From Maribacter ulvicola (GTDB lineage Bacteria > Bacteroidota > Bacteroidia > Flavobacteriales > Flavobacteriaceae), in the NCBI RefSeq assembly GCF_900155985.1, contig NZ_FTMA01000007.1, positions 123,769 to 187,768 on the forward strand: DNA of 64,000 bases, read 5' to 3'. Below the pieces are notes generated by a model, which ran no database searches, was not told where the DNA came from, and worked only from the letters and a program-made list of their open reading frames with translations. This document shows, piece after piece, positions 52,950 through 62,948 of this stretch (the stretch's first letter is position 1; each line of letters opens with the position of its first letter). The position numbers were made by a program, and so were the translations under genes.

Positions 52950-53492
52950 ATGAAAATTAGAACAATGTATATGTCTATTGCGGGACTGTTTCTTATGACG
53001 GGAACTGTAATGGCGCAAGAAAAGGACCAAGAGGTGTTAGATACTAAAATCTCAAAATCCTATACGGTAAACGATGGTAAAAAACTAGTTAAGAACACGG
53101 TTGAGATTACTACAAAACGTTTAAACACTATTGAACGCTCAAAAGATGATGAAGGAAAGGTTGATCAAGATAGGGTAGTGGATAGTGTTTCTACTATTAT
53201 TAAAACAGTACATATAGATAACGACGACGATGACGCCTTTGATGAAAAAATAGTATTTAGCTACGAATCTAAAACTCCAGAAGATTTTGTTTTAGTTTCT
53301 AAGAACAATGAATTGGTGGTTGCCATGAATGAAGGTGACAATTTAAAAGTTGTTGAAAGCATCAACTTAAAAAGTAAAAAAACAATGAATGATAAAACCA
53401 CTTATATTTTCACCAACGAGCATGGCGAAAATTTAGAATTTTTAGTTCAAGAATATAGTAGACCTAGAAATACTGCTATGTTAGAGAAATAA
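52950..53492 (+). CDS. Secreted hypothetical protein
   Basis: 180 residues with signal peptide (MKIRTMYMSIAGLFLMTGTVMAQ). The mature part is acidic (DNDDDDAFDEKIVF) with strand-forming repeats; no family recognised. The 194-nt upstream region is a plain AT-rich gap, and a terminator lies 21 nt after the stop. Confidence 0.65.
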   Translation: MKIRTMYMSIAGLFLMTGTVMAQEKDQEVLDTKISKSYTVNDGKKLVKNTVEITTKRLNTIERSKDDEGKVDQDRVVDSVSTIIKTVHIDNDDDDAFDEKIVFSYESKTPEDFVLVSKNNELVVAMNEGDNLKVVESINLKSKKTMNDKTTYIFTNEHGENLEFLVQEYSRPRNTAMLEK

Positions 53493-53512
53493 TTTTTTAA
53501 CTTTTAGCGTAT

Positions 53513-53540
53513 AAAAAAGAGCCGTTTTACGGCTCTTTTT
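53513..53540. terminator. Rho-independent terminator (bidirectional)
   Basis: AAAAAAGAGCCG pairs with CGGCTCTTTTT over a TTTTA loop, between the convergent 52950 and cysM genes. Confidence 0.85.
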
Positions 53541-53564
53541 CTATATTATAATCTTGGCTGTATC

Positions 53565-54449
53565 TTAGTCGAATAGGCTTGACGATAGGTAACGGTCTCC
53601 ACGATCGCAAATGATAGATACAATAACGCCATGATCTATCTCTTGTGCTAATCGCAACGCAACTGTAGCGGCACCGCCGCTGCTCATTCCTGAAAATATA
53701 CCTTCTTCCTTAGCTAACTTTCTAGCCATTGCCTTAGCTTCAATTTCATTAACTTCCATAATGCGGTCTACTTTCTTGGCGTCGAAAATTTTTGGCAAAT
53801 ACTCTTGCGGCCATTTTCTAATACCGGGTATGCTGGCATTATCGCTTGGCTGTACACCTACAATTTGAATATCACTGTTTTTCTCCTTTAAATAAGTTGA
53901 TGTACCCATGATAGTGCCCGTGGTACCCATTGCAGATACAAAATGAGAGACTTTACCATCAGTATCATTCCAGATTTCTGGTCCTGTAGTTTTGTAATGT
54001 GCTTTCCAATTATTAACGTTTCCAAATTGGTTCATCATAATGTAACCTTCATTGGTAACTTTATCTTCAGCATAGTCACGCGCCCCTTCAATACCTACAT
54101 CAGCAGAAGTCAAAGTAACTTTTGCACCGTAAGCCCTCATGGTCTGCACTCGCTCTTTTGTTGAATTCTCTGGCATAACCAATTCAATATCTAAGCCGTA
54201 AATACCAGCTATCATTGCTAAAGCGATCCCGGTATTACCACTAGTGGCTTCAATAAGCTTATCATTTGTGGTAAAGTCGCCATTGTCATAACCTGTTTTG
54301 ATCATGTTGTAGGCCGCACGGTCTTTAACGCTGCCACCAGGATTGTGTCCCTCCATTTTAAAAAAAACGGACACATTGGGGTTTGTATTCAGTACCCTTG
54401 ATTTTACGAGCGGTGTATTACCAATAAGCGATAATAAAGAATTAGACAT
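53565..54449 (-). CDS. cysM: CysM-type cysteine synthase (O-acetylserine sulfhydrylase)
   Basis: 294 residues. PLP lysine in NPGGSVKDRAAYNMI (about residue 42), the substrate loop EATSGNTGIALAM, and MGTTGTIMGTSTYL for the phosphate loop. Length and the loop pattern favour the CysM (B-type) group over CysK. It makes cysteine from O-acetylserine and sulfide or thiosulfate. The serine acetyltransferase gene ends 8 nt inside its start, so both cysteine-synthesis steps are translated together. Confidence 0.94.
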   Translation of the reverse strand: MSNSLLSLIGNTPLVKSRVLNTNPNVSVFFKMEGHNPGGSVKDRAAYNMIKTGYDNGDFTTNDKLIEATSGNTGIALAMIAGIYGLDIELVMPENSTKERVQTMRAYGAKVTLTSADVGIEGARDYAEDKVTNEGYIMMNQFGNVNNWKAHYKTTGPEIWNDTDGKVSHFVSAMGTTGTIMGTSTYLKEKNSDIQIVGVQPSDNASIPGIRKWPQEYLPKIFDAKKVDRIMEVNEIEAKAMARKLAKEEGIFSGMSSGGAATVALRLAQEIDHGVIVSIICDRGDRYLSSSLFD

Positions 54450-55233
54450 GGGGTAATGTTTTTATTTTAATTTCTGGAGTATGAAAAACCGTAGAATGAG
54501 CAGGAACAGAGGTTGTAATCCATGCATTTCCACCAATTACACTGTTAGCACCAATAATAGTATCTCCGCCTAATATTGTAGCATTGGCGTAAATAGTTAC
54601 ATTATTCTCTATGGTAGGATGGCGCTTGATCTTTTGTAAATTTTTAGCAACAAAGAGTCCGCCCAAAGTAACACCTTGGTATATTTTTACGTCATTCTTG
54701 ATAATGGCAGTTTCACCGATTACAACACCTGTACCATGATCAATATGAAAAGATTTGCCAATTTGTGCACCAGGGTTAATATCTACACCGGTTTGTCTAT
54801 GGGCATATTCTGTCATTAATCTAGGTACCAACGGAAAACCAATTTTATAAAGTTCATGTGCCAATCTATATACTGAAATGGCATAAAAACCTGGGTAGGC
54901 CATATACACTTCCTCAATTGATAAAGAGGCAGGATCGCAATTTACGGTTGCTTCAGCGTCTAAATTTAAACTTTCAAGAACTAGTGGCAACTGTTCTACA
55001 TAATTTTCCCAAACTTTCTTACAAGGTTTTTCACTTTCCCAGCAAGCCAAAGCTACAAGTTCATCAAATTGCTTTTCTAAATTGTCAAGACTTTCGGCTA
55101 CCGGTGTTTCAATGTCAAACAACATATAGAATAAAAGGTCTGTAAACTTCTCGGTATTCTTTTTTAATCGAAATCTTAAATTCGGTTGTTTCTTGTGGGT
55201 GTTAATCTTTTCGATAATAGATCGATGGTTCAT
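54442..55233 (-). CDS. cysE: Serine O-acetyltransferase (EpsC/CysE type)
   Basis: 263 residues. The C-terminal left-handed beta-helix is clear: PGAQIGKSFHIDHGTGVVIG, ETAIIKNDVKIYQGVTLGGL (catalytic His in DHGTG), HPTIENNVTIYANATILGGD. N-terminal about 110 residues are helical as in EpsC/SatA-type SATs. It forms O-acetylserine, the substrate of the CysM enzyme encoded right after it (8-nt overlap). Convergent-side neighbour is the DUF2461 gene, divergently oriented. Confidence 0.94.
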   Translation of the reverse strand: MNHRSIIEKINTHKKQPNLRFRLKKNTEKFTDLLFYMLFDIETPVAESLDNLEKQFDELVALACWESEKPCKKVWENYVEQLPLVLESLNLDAEATVNCDPASLSIEEVYMAYPGFYAISVYRLAHELYKIGFPLVPRLMTEYAHRQTGVDINPGAQIGKSFHIDHGTGVVIGETAIIKNDVKIYQGVTLGGLFVAKNLQKIKRHPTIENNVTIYANATILGGDTIIGANSVIGGNAWITTSVPAHSTVFHTPEIKIKTLPHV

Positions 55234-55327
55234 GAGTCTTCATTAGTTGATCAAAATTAACCAAATAAGTAAAAGTACTTCTCATCTAATGGTTAACTTT
55301 AGCTTAAAATCACAACAGCTAAGTCGA

Positions 55328-56008
55328 ATGTTAGAAACGAATATTACAAATAGTACATTGCAATTTTTAAATAAATTAAAGAATAACAATAATAGAGAGT
55401 GGTTTACAGTACATAAAGATGAGTTTAAAGCTGAAGAAAATAAGGTTAAAGGTTTTTTTAATCACCTACTTGAAAAGCTAAACTTACATGATGAAATTGA
55501 AAAATTAAAAGTCTTTAGAATTTATAGAGATGTACGTTTTTCTAAAAATAAGACTCCTTATAAATCTCATTTTTCTGCTTCTTTTGCTAGGGCAGGAAAA
55601 CACCGTAGAGGCGGATATTACTTACAGATAGCACCCGGTAACAGCTTTATTGCAACAGGATTCTGGAATCCGGAAAAAAACGATTTATTACGTATAAGAA
55701 AAGAGTGGGAGATAGATACGACTGACTTATCCGATATTATTGACGATGAAAACTTCAAATCTATTTGGGGAGAATTAGCTGGCGATGAATTAAAAACTGC
55801 TCCAAAAGGATTTGATAAAGAAGACCCCAATATAAAATATATACGCAAAAAGCAGTACATTTTTGTAAAGAAGTTTACGGACAAAGAAGTACTTTCAGAT
55901 GATTTTGCCAACAGAGTCAATGACAGCTTTAGGGCAATACGTCCTTATTTTGATCTAATGAGTAACATTCTAACCACTAATTTAAATGGCGAATCTTTAT
56001 TGGACTAG
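55328..56008 (+). CDS. DUF2461 family protein
   Basis: 226 residues from the ATG at 55328; an upstream TTG would add 27 residues that fit no DUF2461 N-terminus. The family signature begins LQFLNKLKNNNNREWFTVHK and continues with VFRIYRDVRFSKNKTPYKSH, FYLQIAPGNSF-like and FWNPEKNDLLRIRKEWE. The role is unknown. The last 12 nt overlap the convergent 55997 gene. Confidence 0.85.
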   Translation: MLETNITNSTLQFLNKLKNNNNREWFTVHKDEFKAEENKVKGFFNHLLEKLNLHDEIEKLKVFRIYRDVRFSKNKTPYKSHFSASFARAGKHRRGGYYLQIAPGNSFIATGFWNPEKNDLLRIRKEWEIDTTDLSDIIDDENFKSIWGELAGDELKTAPKGFDKEDPNIKYIRKKQYIFVKKFTDKEVLSDDFANRVNDSFRAIRPYFDLMSNILTTNLNGESLLD

Positions 56009-56404
56009 TTCATATTTCTCAAAATATTGAATTTGATCTTGAATCCTTTTTACGACCATATTCATCATTCTTTTGTTTAGTGCAGAAGAGTTTTGAATAT
56101 AGACTTCATACTCATCAACGGTAAATTGACCAATAATCATTCCTTTTAAAGCATTTCTGAACTTTATATCTTTTTGTATTGAATTGGCAATGTAGCCTAT
56201 ACGCTTATCAAGCTTTAGCTCGTAAAAGCTATTTTTCATTTTAGTAATATAATTTTGATAAGATGCTAAAAGTAAGTCGTTTTGAAGTTTTAGAATTGGG
56301 CGTAACGTTTGGTTTTGAAACCGTTCATCATCACTCATATTGCGCATTATTTTGGCAGAGGCAATTAAAGGGCGTATAGATTGCAATTTTTGTGTCCTGT
56401 CCAT
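55997..56404 (-). CDS. Hypothetical protein conserved in flavobacteria
   Basis: 135 residues, helical and basic, starting MDRTQKLQSIRPLIASAKIM and containing YQNYITKMKNSFYELKLDKR. No domain that I can name. It overlaps the 3' end of the DUF2461 gene by 12 nt on the other strand and has a 370-nt gap on its 5' side. Confidence 0.65.
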   Translation of the reverse strand: MDRTQKLQSIRPLIASAKIMRNMSDDERFQNQTLRPILKLQNDLLLASYQNYITKMKNSFYELKLDKRIGYIANSIQKDIKFRNALKGMIIGQFTVDEYEVYIQNSSALNKRMMNMVVKRIQDQIQYFEKYELVQ

Positions 56405-56737
56405 TATATTTTTATTTTACTCGTTGATCGAGATTTAAATGCTCTGACGCTTGCGTCAAAATATTAATTATGTTTCCAGTCAATACCTTTTGGTCTTGCC
56501 TTAAGGTCGTTACCTAAAGGTACGTATTAGATAAAATTGATAATTATGTCCAGTAATAAGTTTTTAACCTGTTATGAACAATGAAGCTAAAGTCAAAAAA
56601 AAGCACATAAAATTAAGGTTCTACTAATTCTATGAAGCAACAATTATAGATATGTAACTTATTAAATATGTAATTGTTACAATTGGCAAATCGGTCTGTG
56701 TACTGGGCTAAAATTGTAGATTTTATTTTATTAGACC
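56405..56737. other. Intergenic region between divergent genes
   Basis: About 330 nt with no gene seen. It includes the small palindrome ACGCTTGCGT near 56445 and a candidate -7 box at its right end. Otherwise plain AT-rich DNA. Confidence 0.4.
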
Positions 56738-56745
56738 TAACTTTG
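56738..56745 (+). promoter_or_regulatory. Promoter -7 box of the thioesterase gene
   Basis: TAACTTTG, matching TAnnTTTG, with TTG 21 nt upstream (56714-56716) as a -33 element. It is 29 nt before the ATG at 56775; leader AT-rich. Confidence 0.55.
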
Positions 56746-56774
56746 CATCGTAGAATTTCAAATAAAATAAAGCT

Positions 56775-57179
56775 ATGAGATTTCATACTAGAAAGCTAGT
56801 TAAACCAGGTGATTTAAACTCTAACGGAACATTATTCGGTGGTAGGTTATTGGCTTGGATCGATGAAGAGGCCGCACTTTACTCAATTATTCAATTAGAA
56901 AATGGTAAAGTGGTTACGAAATATATGTCAGAAATTAATTTTATGAGTGCCGCAGTAAAAGGTGATGTTATTGAAATTGGTATTGAAGTAGTTACGTTCG
57001 GTAAAACCTCATTAACGTTAAATTGCGAGGTTCGTAATAAAATGAACCACAAAACCATTGTTACCGTTGATAATATCATTATGGTAAACCTTGGCGAAAA
57101 TGGGAGGCCTGCAGCCCATGGAAAAACGAAAATTGAGTTTGTAAAAGATCGTTTGGCGGCAAAGGGTGATGTTAATTAA
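56775..57179 (+). CDS. Acyl-CoA thioesterase, hotdog fold (YciA type)
   Basis: 134 residues, one hotdog domain. Signature: NSNGTLFGGRLLAWIDEEAA (N...G.....G..L..D..AA, active-site region), then NFMSAAVKGDVIEIGIEVVT and VRNKMNHKTIVTVDNIIMVN. It hydrolyses acyl-CoA esters, chain length unknown. It is convergent with, and overlaps by 8 nt, the M19 dipeptidase gene. Confidence 0.9.
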   Translation: MRFHTRKLVKPGDLNSNGTLFGGRLLAWIDEEAALYSIIQLENGKVVTKYMSEINFMSAAVKGDVIEIGIEVVTFGKTSLTLNCEVRNKMNHKTIVTVDNIIMVNLGENGRPAAHGKTKIEFVKDRLAAKGDVN

Positions 57180-58464
57180 CTTCACCCATTTTACTGGCAA
57201 TAATCTGTACTTCATCAAGCACACGCATAAGGTTACCGCCCCATAATTTTGCAATGTCGTCTTCAGAATATCCACGTTCAACAAGTTCTAGAGTTACATT
57301 AAAAGTTTCTGACGCATCGTTCCAACCCTCAATACCACCACCACCGTCAAAATCAGAGCTGATACCAACGTGGTCAATGCCTATTAACTTTACCATATAA
57401 TCTATATGGTCTACAAAATCGCCAACATTTACCGCTTCTGGTGCATCAGTTTTACTTGCTACTAATTCCTTGCTTATTTGTATGACCTTTGGATAGTTCT
57501 CCATAAAGGCTTCTTTTTCCGTGTCCGATAAACCTGAGAACTGATAGCGTTCATACCACGTAATGTTCAAAGAATCTGCTACCTGCTGGTAGATAGATTT
57601 CATATATGCCGTTCTGGCTTCATGTTTTTCTGTATTTAAATATGAGCTAAACGCTACTGTTTGTACTACTCCGCCATTTTCCTTCATCAGCATTAATTGC
57701 TCGTCATCTAAATTTCTACTATGGTTACATAAAGCCCTGGCTGATGAGTGAGAGGCTATAATAGGTGCTTTGGATAAAGCGATCATTTGTTTCATGGCTT
57801 CTTTTGATGGATGGGAAACATCTATCATAATACCCAATTTGTTCATTTCCACCACGGCTTGCTTTCCTAAATCGCTTAAGCCATGGTGTAACCACACATT
57901 ATCAGCTTCACCGGTATTTGAGTCTGAAAATTGACTATGGCCATTATGCGCCAAAGAAATATAACGCGCACCTAAGTCATGATAGGTTTTGAACTCAGAA
58001 AGATCGGTTCCTATAGGGTAGGCATTTTCAACACCGATCATGGCGGCTTTTTTTCCTGAACCAACAATGCGTTTTACAGCTGCAGAAGTCAAAGCTAATG
58101 CTATTTGATCAGGTGCAATTTCTTCGCACAATTTATGTATAGCTTCAAATTTGGACATAGCATTCTCCCTTGCTTTTGCATAACCTTCTGCTGTAAGCGT
58201 ATCTTGCCCTGTGTAAACGATCAACCAGGAAACATCTAGACCACCCGCTACCATTTTTGGTAAATTCACTTGAGAATTTAGCTTTTGAGTATAATTAACA
58301 CTGTCTGTAAAGTTTTTGATGTTGATGTCATTATGCGTATCAATAGTAATTACGCTAGCATGGATCCGTTGTGCTTTTTCTAGCGTTGTTTCTTCAATTT
58401 TTTCTTTTTTTTCTCCGCAAGAGAGTATAGTAGTAAAACACAAAAAATAGAGTAGTTGCTTCAT
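57172..58464 (-). CDS. Membrane dipeptidase (peptidase M19) lipoprotein
   Basis: 430 residues. Lipoprotein signal MKQLLYFLCFTTILSC (Cys 16). Metal-site residues are present: TIDTHNDINIKNF (H, D), MIGVENAYPIG (E), LGIMIDVSHPSKEA, ASHSSARAL (H) and VGISSDFDGGGG (D). M19 enzymes cleave dipeptides, often with a C-terminal D-residue, in the periplasm. A Cys-anchored form is common in this phylum. Confidence 0.93.
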   Translation of the reverse strand: MKQLLYFLCFTTILSCGEKKEKIEETTLEKAQRIHASVITIDTHNDINIKNFTDSVNYTQKLNSQVNLPKMVAGGLDVSWLIVYTGQDTLTAEGYAKARENAMSKFEAIHKLCEEIAPDQIALALTSAAVKRIVGSGKKAAMIGVENAYPIGTDLSEFKTYHDLGARYISLAHNGHSQFSDSNTGEADNVWLHHGLSDLGKQAVVEMNKLGIMIDVSHPSKEAMKQMIALSKAPIIASHSSARALCNHSRNLDDEQLMLMKENGGVVQTVAFSSYLNTEKHEARTAYMKSIYQQVADSLNITWYERYQFSGLSDTEKEAFMENYPKVIQISKELVASKTDAPEAVNVGDFVDHIDYMVKLIGIDHVGISSDFDGGGGIEGWNDASETFNVTLELVERGYSEDDIAKLWGGNLMRVLDEVQIIASKMGEVN

Positions 58465-58605
58465 AGTATTGGTTTATGACCTACAATTTAAGAGTATTCA
58501 CAACAAATAAGCACCTGTAGGGAACATTTTATTGCTTACACACCTTCATTGGTGCATTTTTAGAGAATTATAAGTAGTACCCGTTTAATTAAAGCATACT
58601 TAATT

Positions 58606-60366
58606 ATGTCAATTTCAAAAACTAAGGATTTACTTGGTCAATTATCTCAGTTAGAAAGTACGGTAAGTGCGTTCTCCTTCGAGGAGTTAAATGCCGATCA
58701 AGCTAATGAGCTAAAAAGCTCTTTTAATTCTTTTAGAACTAGTCTAGAAAAGCATATTTATACTCCAAATATGGATGAAATCGTAGCTAATAAAATGGAG
58801 GTAACAGCTACAAATCAACAAGATATTTCAGAAAAGCAATTTATTACCCAAGTTAGCCACGAGATAAGAACACCGCTAAACAGCATAATAGGTTTTGCCA
58901 ATCTTTTAAAAGAAGAAAAGTTAACTAAAGGACAACATAAAAAGGTAGATGCCATACAATTTGCATCAAACACACTTTTAAAACTTATCAATGAAGTTTT
59001 AGATTATGCTAAAATATCTTCTGGCAATAGCAAATTTGAATCTGTAGATTTTAATCTACATAGTTTACTTAAAGATGTGATGTTCCTATGTGAGACCTTG
59101 GTTTTGGACCGTAAAATAGAGTTGTTAATTGAAATAGATGAAAACGTACCCAAAATTATAACAGGAGACCCTTCAAAATTATCTCAAATTCTACTTAACC
59201 TTTTAGGTAATTCTGTAAAATTTGTTGAAAGAGGGTTTATAAAACTAGAAGTATTCACTAAACAAAGAAATGATAATGCTTTTCTATTAGAATTTTCTGT
59301 TGCAGATACCGGTATTGGTATACCTAAAGAAAAAATGGACACCATTTTCAACGGTTATATTCAAGCAGCGGATGATACTTGCAAGAAATATGGAGGTACG
59401 GGACTGGGTTTAACGATAACGAAAGAAATTATAAATAAGCTAAAGGGTAATATTGAAATTGATAGTACGGTTAGTAAAGGAACAACTGTACGGTTTAGAT
59501 TGCCTTACCTTCAAGGTAACATAGCTACCTTACCAAACAAATCTATTAAAAAAGCTAAGCATAATTTTAAAACTGAATTACTGGCAGGTACCGAAATATT
59601 GGTATTTGAAGATAATAAAATGAACGAATGCTTAATTGTAGAACAATTGACCAAATGGGGATGTACCGTTCATGTGGATACTGATTTAGATAAAGGCCTG
59701 TATGTATTGTCTACAAAAAAAATAGACCTTATTCTAATGGATTTAAAAATGCCAGGTCAAAACGGATTCGAGGTGTCTAGAGCTATTAGAAGTCATAAAA
59801 ATGCAAAAGTAAATTCAGTTCCTATAATTGCATTTAGTGCAGATTTTACCCAACAGGATAGTGAAAAATGTAAAGAAATAGGAATTAATGATTTTCTATT
59901 AAAACCCTATACCCTAGAAGATTTGCAGACTACTCTTTTAAAGAATAAAGAAAATAAAATTGAACAGACAGAATTTTTGTCCATACTTCAAAAACCTATG
60001 ATAGAACCAAAAGAAACTACGGTTGTAGACCTAAACCTTCTATTAAAAGATTGTTTCGGTGAAATTGATATGCTAAGCCAACTGGTAAAATTGTTTAAAA
60101 TCAACGCTATAGAATTTATTGGAAATGTAAAAATTCATTTAAAATCTGGAAATTTAAAGGAGATTGGCTTGTCTGCTCATAAGTTAAAGGCCGGTTTTGC
60201 GATGATTAAGGCAGAGGGTATGCGCAAACTTATTGTAGAATTAGAGCATAGTTGCAAAGCCAATGAACTTGAAAAGGTAAAAGAGCTATATGAGGTATTC
60301 TTGAATGATTATCCATTACTGGAAGATAATCTAAGTAAAGAGCTAGAAATAATGAAAAAGAAATAG
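58606..60366 (+). CDS. Hybrid histidine kinase with receiver and HPt domains
   Basis: 586 residues, cytosolic, no transmembrane helix. A helical N-terminus (about 1-80) is followed by HisKA (QVSHEIRTPLNSIIGFANLL), HATPase (ILLNLLGNSVKFVERG, VADTGIGIPKEKM, YGGTGLGLTITKEI), a receiver with Asp in LILMDLKMPGQNG (about residue 382) and a C-terminal HPt domain (LSAHKLKAGFAMIKAEGM, His near 525). It should hand phosphate to the single-receiver protein encoded 1 nt downstream (inference). Confidence 0.93.
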   Translation: MSISKTKDLLGQLSQLESTVSAFSFEELNADQANELKSSFNSFRTSLEKHIYTPNMDEIVANKMEVTATNQQDISEKQFITQVSHEIRTPLNSIIGFANLLKEEKLTKGQHKKVDAIQFASNTLLKLINEVLDYAKISSGNSKFESVDFNLHSLLKDVMFLCETLVLDRKIELLIEIDENVPKIITGDPSKLSQILLNLLGNSVKFVERGFIKLEVFTKQRNDNAFLLEFSVADTGIGIPKEKMDTIFNGYIQAADDTCKKYGGTGLGLTITKEIINKLKGNIEIDSTVSKGTTVRFRLPYLQGNIATLPNKSIKKAKHNFKTELLAGTEILVFEDNKMNECLIVEQLTKWGCTVHVDTDLDKGLYVLSTKKIDLILMDLKMPGQNGFEVSRAIRSHKNAKVNSVPIIAFSADFTQQDSEKCKEIGINDFLLKPYTLEDLQTTLLKNKENKIEQTEFLSILQKPMIEPKETTVVDLNLLLKDCFGEIDMLSQLVKLFKINAIEFIGNVKIHLKSGNLKEIGLSAHKLKAGFAMIKAEGMRKLIVELEHSCKANELEKVKELYEVFLNDYPLLEDNLSKELEIMKKK

Positions 60367-60367
60367 C

Positions 60368-60733
60368 ATGGGTAAACGTGTACTGTTAGCAGATGATGAC
60401 CAACTTTTAGCCTCATTATTAAACTTTAGGCTTAAAAAAGGAGGCTATGAAGTACATCATTCCGCTAATGGAAAAGAAGTTAAGGAGTATTTAAAAAATG
60501 AAATGCCAGATATTATTGTGAGTGATATTATGATGCCTTATTTCTCAGGTATAGAACTCATTGATTATGTAAGAAATGACCTTAAATCAAAAACGCCTAT
60601 CATTATAATTTCATCGGCAGGTAATGAACAAAATGTACTAACCGCTTTTGAACTTGGAGCAAATGATTTCGTAACCAAACCTGTAAGCCCCACAGAATTG
60701 TTGGTGAGAATACAACGAGAAATATATAAATAG
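60368..60733 (+). CDS. Single-domain response regulator
   Basis: 121 residues, receiver only: LLADDDQLL acidic pocket, phospho-acceptor Asp in IVSDIMMPYFSGIEL, ISSAGNEQNVL and TKPVSPTEL for Thr/Lys. No output domain. It starts 1 nt after the kinase stop, so the phosphorelay drives an effector in the operon, perhaps through binding the HEAT or glycosyltransferase protein. Confidence 0.92.
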   Translation: MGKRVLLADDDQLLASLLNFRLKKGGYEVHHSANGKEVKEYLKNEMPDIIVSDIMMPYFSGIELIDYVRNDLKSKTPIIIISSAGNEQNVLTAFELGANDFVTKPVSPTELLVRIQREIYK

Positions 60734-60755
60734 ATACGTAGATAAAAGATAAAAT

Positions 60756-62948
60756 TTGATAATTCCCCCATCTCAAATTAAAATATCGCTGATTACCGCA
60801 CCAGAATTCAATCTAGAATATCTGTGGTGGTTGACTATACTGTTTTTTGTATTGGCCGTAACGTATTTGATCGGAGTTTTTATTATTAGAAACAAAATTA
60901 AATTAAAGAACAGTCGGACTAAAGAAAAGAAAATCGAATTTTCCCCCATGATCAATGAATTTTTATTCTATGAGGATTCAAATACTAAGGAGGAAAAAAT
61001 GAATTATCTAAATCTTAAAATTCAGATTAGGGAATTGATTAAAAATACATTTGATCGTGATGTATTAACAGAGGTATTACTTGATTTACGAAAAGATTTA
61101 TCAGGAAACTCGCAAAAAGTACTCATAAATCTGTATAAGGATTTAGGTTTACATCATGACGCTTATGAAAAATTAAGAAGTAAAAAATGGCAAGTGGTTT
61201 CTAGCGGTATTCTAGAATTGACTACTATGGAGGTTGAAGATTCATACGGATTAATCATAAAATTCATAAACCATAGGCAGCGTACTATCCGTAAACAGGC
61301 AGAAATTGCTATTGTTAGTTTAAAAAAAGAAGGAGTTAGATATTTTCTTGATAATACCAAATACAAAATAGCAGAATGGCAACAGCTTAAACTCTTAGAT
61401 GTACTAAGACATAAACCAAATTATACCCCACCGCAATTTGCTCTTTGGTTAACTTCTACCAATGCACATGTAGTCTTGTTTGCATTACGCTTAATAAAAT
61501 ATTACAGCCAAAACGATGCAGAACAATCTATAATTACGTTATTAATGCATAAGGAACGGGATATACAGGCAGAAGCTATTGAATGTATTAAGGATTTTCA
61601 TTTTGTAAATGCCTTACCAACTTTAAAATTAGTATATCCTAAGGCTAGCCATGATATTAAAATAGCCATTTTAGATGCTATTGGAGAGCTTGGAACAATA
61701 GCGGATGTTCCTTTTTTAGAAAATTTGCAACGAACCGAACGCAATTTCAATATTAAGAGTAAAGTTATTGGTACCCTTAATAAAATTGATCCAGAAAGTA
61801 TATTACCTACCACAAATATTTCTTCTCCAGATTTCTATGATGTGGAAGGTGAAATTTTAGACCATGTAAATGATCAAGAAATAATTGATAAAGAAGTTCT
61901 TAAAGAAGAAACAATTCTTGAAAGTGAATTGCAACCAGAGGAAATAAAGAAAAAAGATGCGTTAGATCATATCGATTTTAACTTTTTACCAGACCTTATA
62001 GATGAAGATGTAGTAAAGCAAAGTAACCAAGTTGTAATCACTGTACATGATTTGGAACCTGATCATGACTTGGAAGAAGTACTTTCTTTTAATTTTCTCC
62101 CATTAATAATAGATGAAACTACGTTTCAGGATAAAGATCAGTCTACAGAACAAGATGATTTTGAACCCATATTTGTATTGAATGACTTACCTGTTGAAGA
62201 AGAACATATAGATATAACTATTGGGCAACAGAATGGTGCTTCAGATATAAACATAAATAATCTAGATGGTTCTTTTTTAAATAAGAAAGCGACAAATAAG
62301 GGTGAAATTAAAAATGCTAGTGCTGAGGAGACATTGATTTCATTTGAAAATGAAAGAGTCTCTTTTTCTCCAAATTTCATGTGTCAAGAAGAGCTTGACG
62401 CCATGGTACTGTTAGAAAACATATCTGAGCTTGGTGACTGTCGTGAGTTACTATTACTTTATCAAATCATTGAAGCGCATAGTTCTGATGTGGTTATAGA
62501 TAGAGCTAATGAGTTAATTCAAAAATTCTCATATGAATCTCTGCGACCAGGTGAATTGTTTTCTGAAAATTATAATCTCGCAGAAAGTGTGTTTACCGAT
62601 GTTTATCATTTGGCGGATCATGAGACAAAACTACTTTTACTAGATGAAATGATGAATGTTGGTGACCATAAAGAAATACATTTGCTTGAAGGTATTTTAG
62701 ATTCAACATCAAAGTCACTCGTAAAAAAGGCTACAAAAGTTTTAGAACATATTAAGTCACAAACATCTGTTGCTACAGAAGCACCCATTTCAACATTAAA
62801 AGAAGATTTCTTTTTCAAGGTTGATTTTGAACTAGAATTAAATGAGCCTACTGAGTATAAAGGAACGGCCCCGATCAATAATGGTTATACGTTGTTTGAT
62901 CAGTTATGTTCCATGTCCAACTCTTTATACAATAAGATAAATGGATAG
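60756..62948 (+). CDS. HEAT-repeat membrane protein (exopolysaccharide locus)
   Basis: 730 residues from a TTG at 60756; this start keeps the N-terminal span NLEYLWWLTILFFVLAVTYL, FIIRNKIKLKN, and is preferred over an internal ATG. The cytosolic part holds HEAT-type repeats (VEDSYGLIIKFINHRQRTIR, ALPTLKLVYPKASHDIKIAI, LLLDEMMNVGDHKEIHLLEG) on both sides of an acidic, low-complexity middle (about 350-520). HEAT proteins of this form sit beside glycosyltransferases in flavobacterial exopolysaccharide loci and probably hold the synthase complex together. It overlaps the glycosyltransferase start by 8 nt. Confidence 0.8.
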   Translation: MIIPPSQIKISLITAPEFNLEYLWWLTILFFVLAVTYLIGVFIIRNKIKLKNSRTKEKKIEFSPMINEFLFYEDSNTKEEKMNYLNLKIQIRELIKNTFDRDVLTEVLLDLRKDLSGNSQKVLINLYKDLGLHHDAYEKLRSKKWQVVSSGILELTTMEVEDSYGLIIKFINHRQRTIRKQAEIAIVSLKKEGVRYFLDNTKYKIAEWQQLKLLDVLRHKPNYTPPQFALWLTSTNAHVVLFALRLIKYYSQNDAEQSIITLLMHKERDIQAEAIECIKDFHFVNALPTLKLVYPKASHDIKIAILDAIGELGTIADVPFLENLQRTERNFNIKSKVIGTLNKIDPESILPTTNISSPDFYDVEGEILDHVNDQEIIDKEVLKEETILESELQPEEIKKKDALDHIDFNFLPDLIDEDVVKQSNQVVITVHDLEPDHDLEEVLSFNFLPLIIDETTFQDKDQSTEQDDFEPIFVLNDLPVEEEHIDITIGQQNGASDININNLDGSFLNKKATNKGEIKNASAEETLISFENERVSFSPNFMCQEELDAMVLLENISELGDCRELLLLYQIIEAHSSDVVIDRANELIQKFSYESLRPGELFSENYNLAESVFTDVYHLADHETKLLLLDEMMNVGDHKEIHLLEGILDSTSKSLVKKATKVLEHIKSQTSVATEAPISTLKEDFFFKVDFELELNEPTEYKGTAPINNGYTLFDQLCSMSNSLYNKING

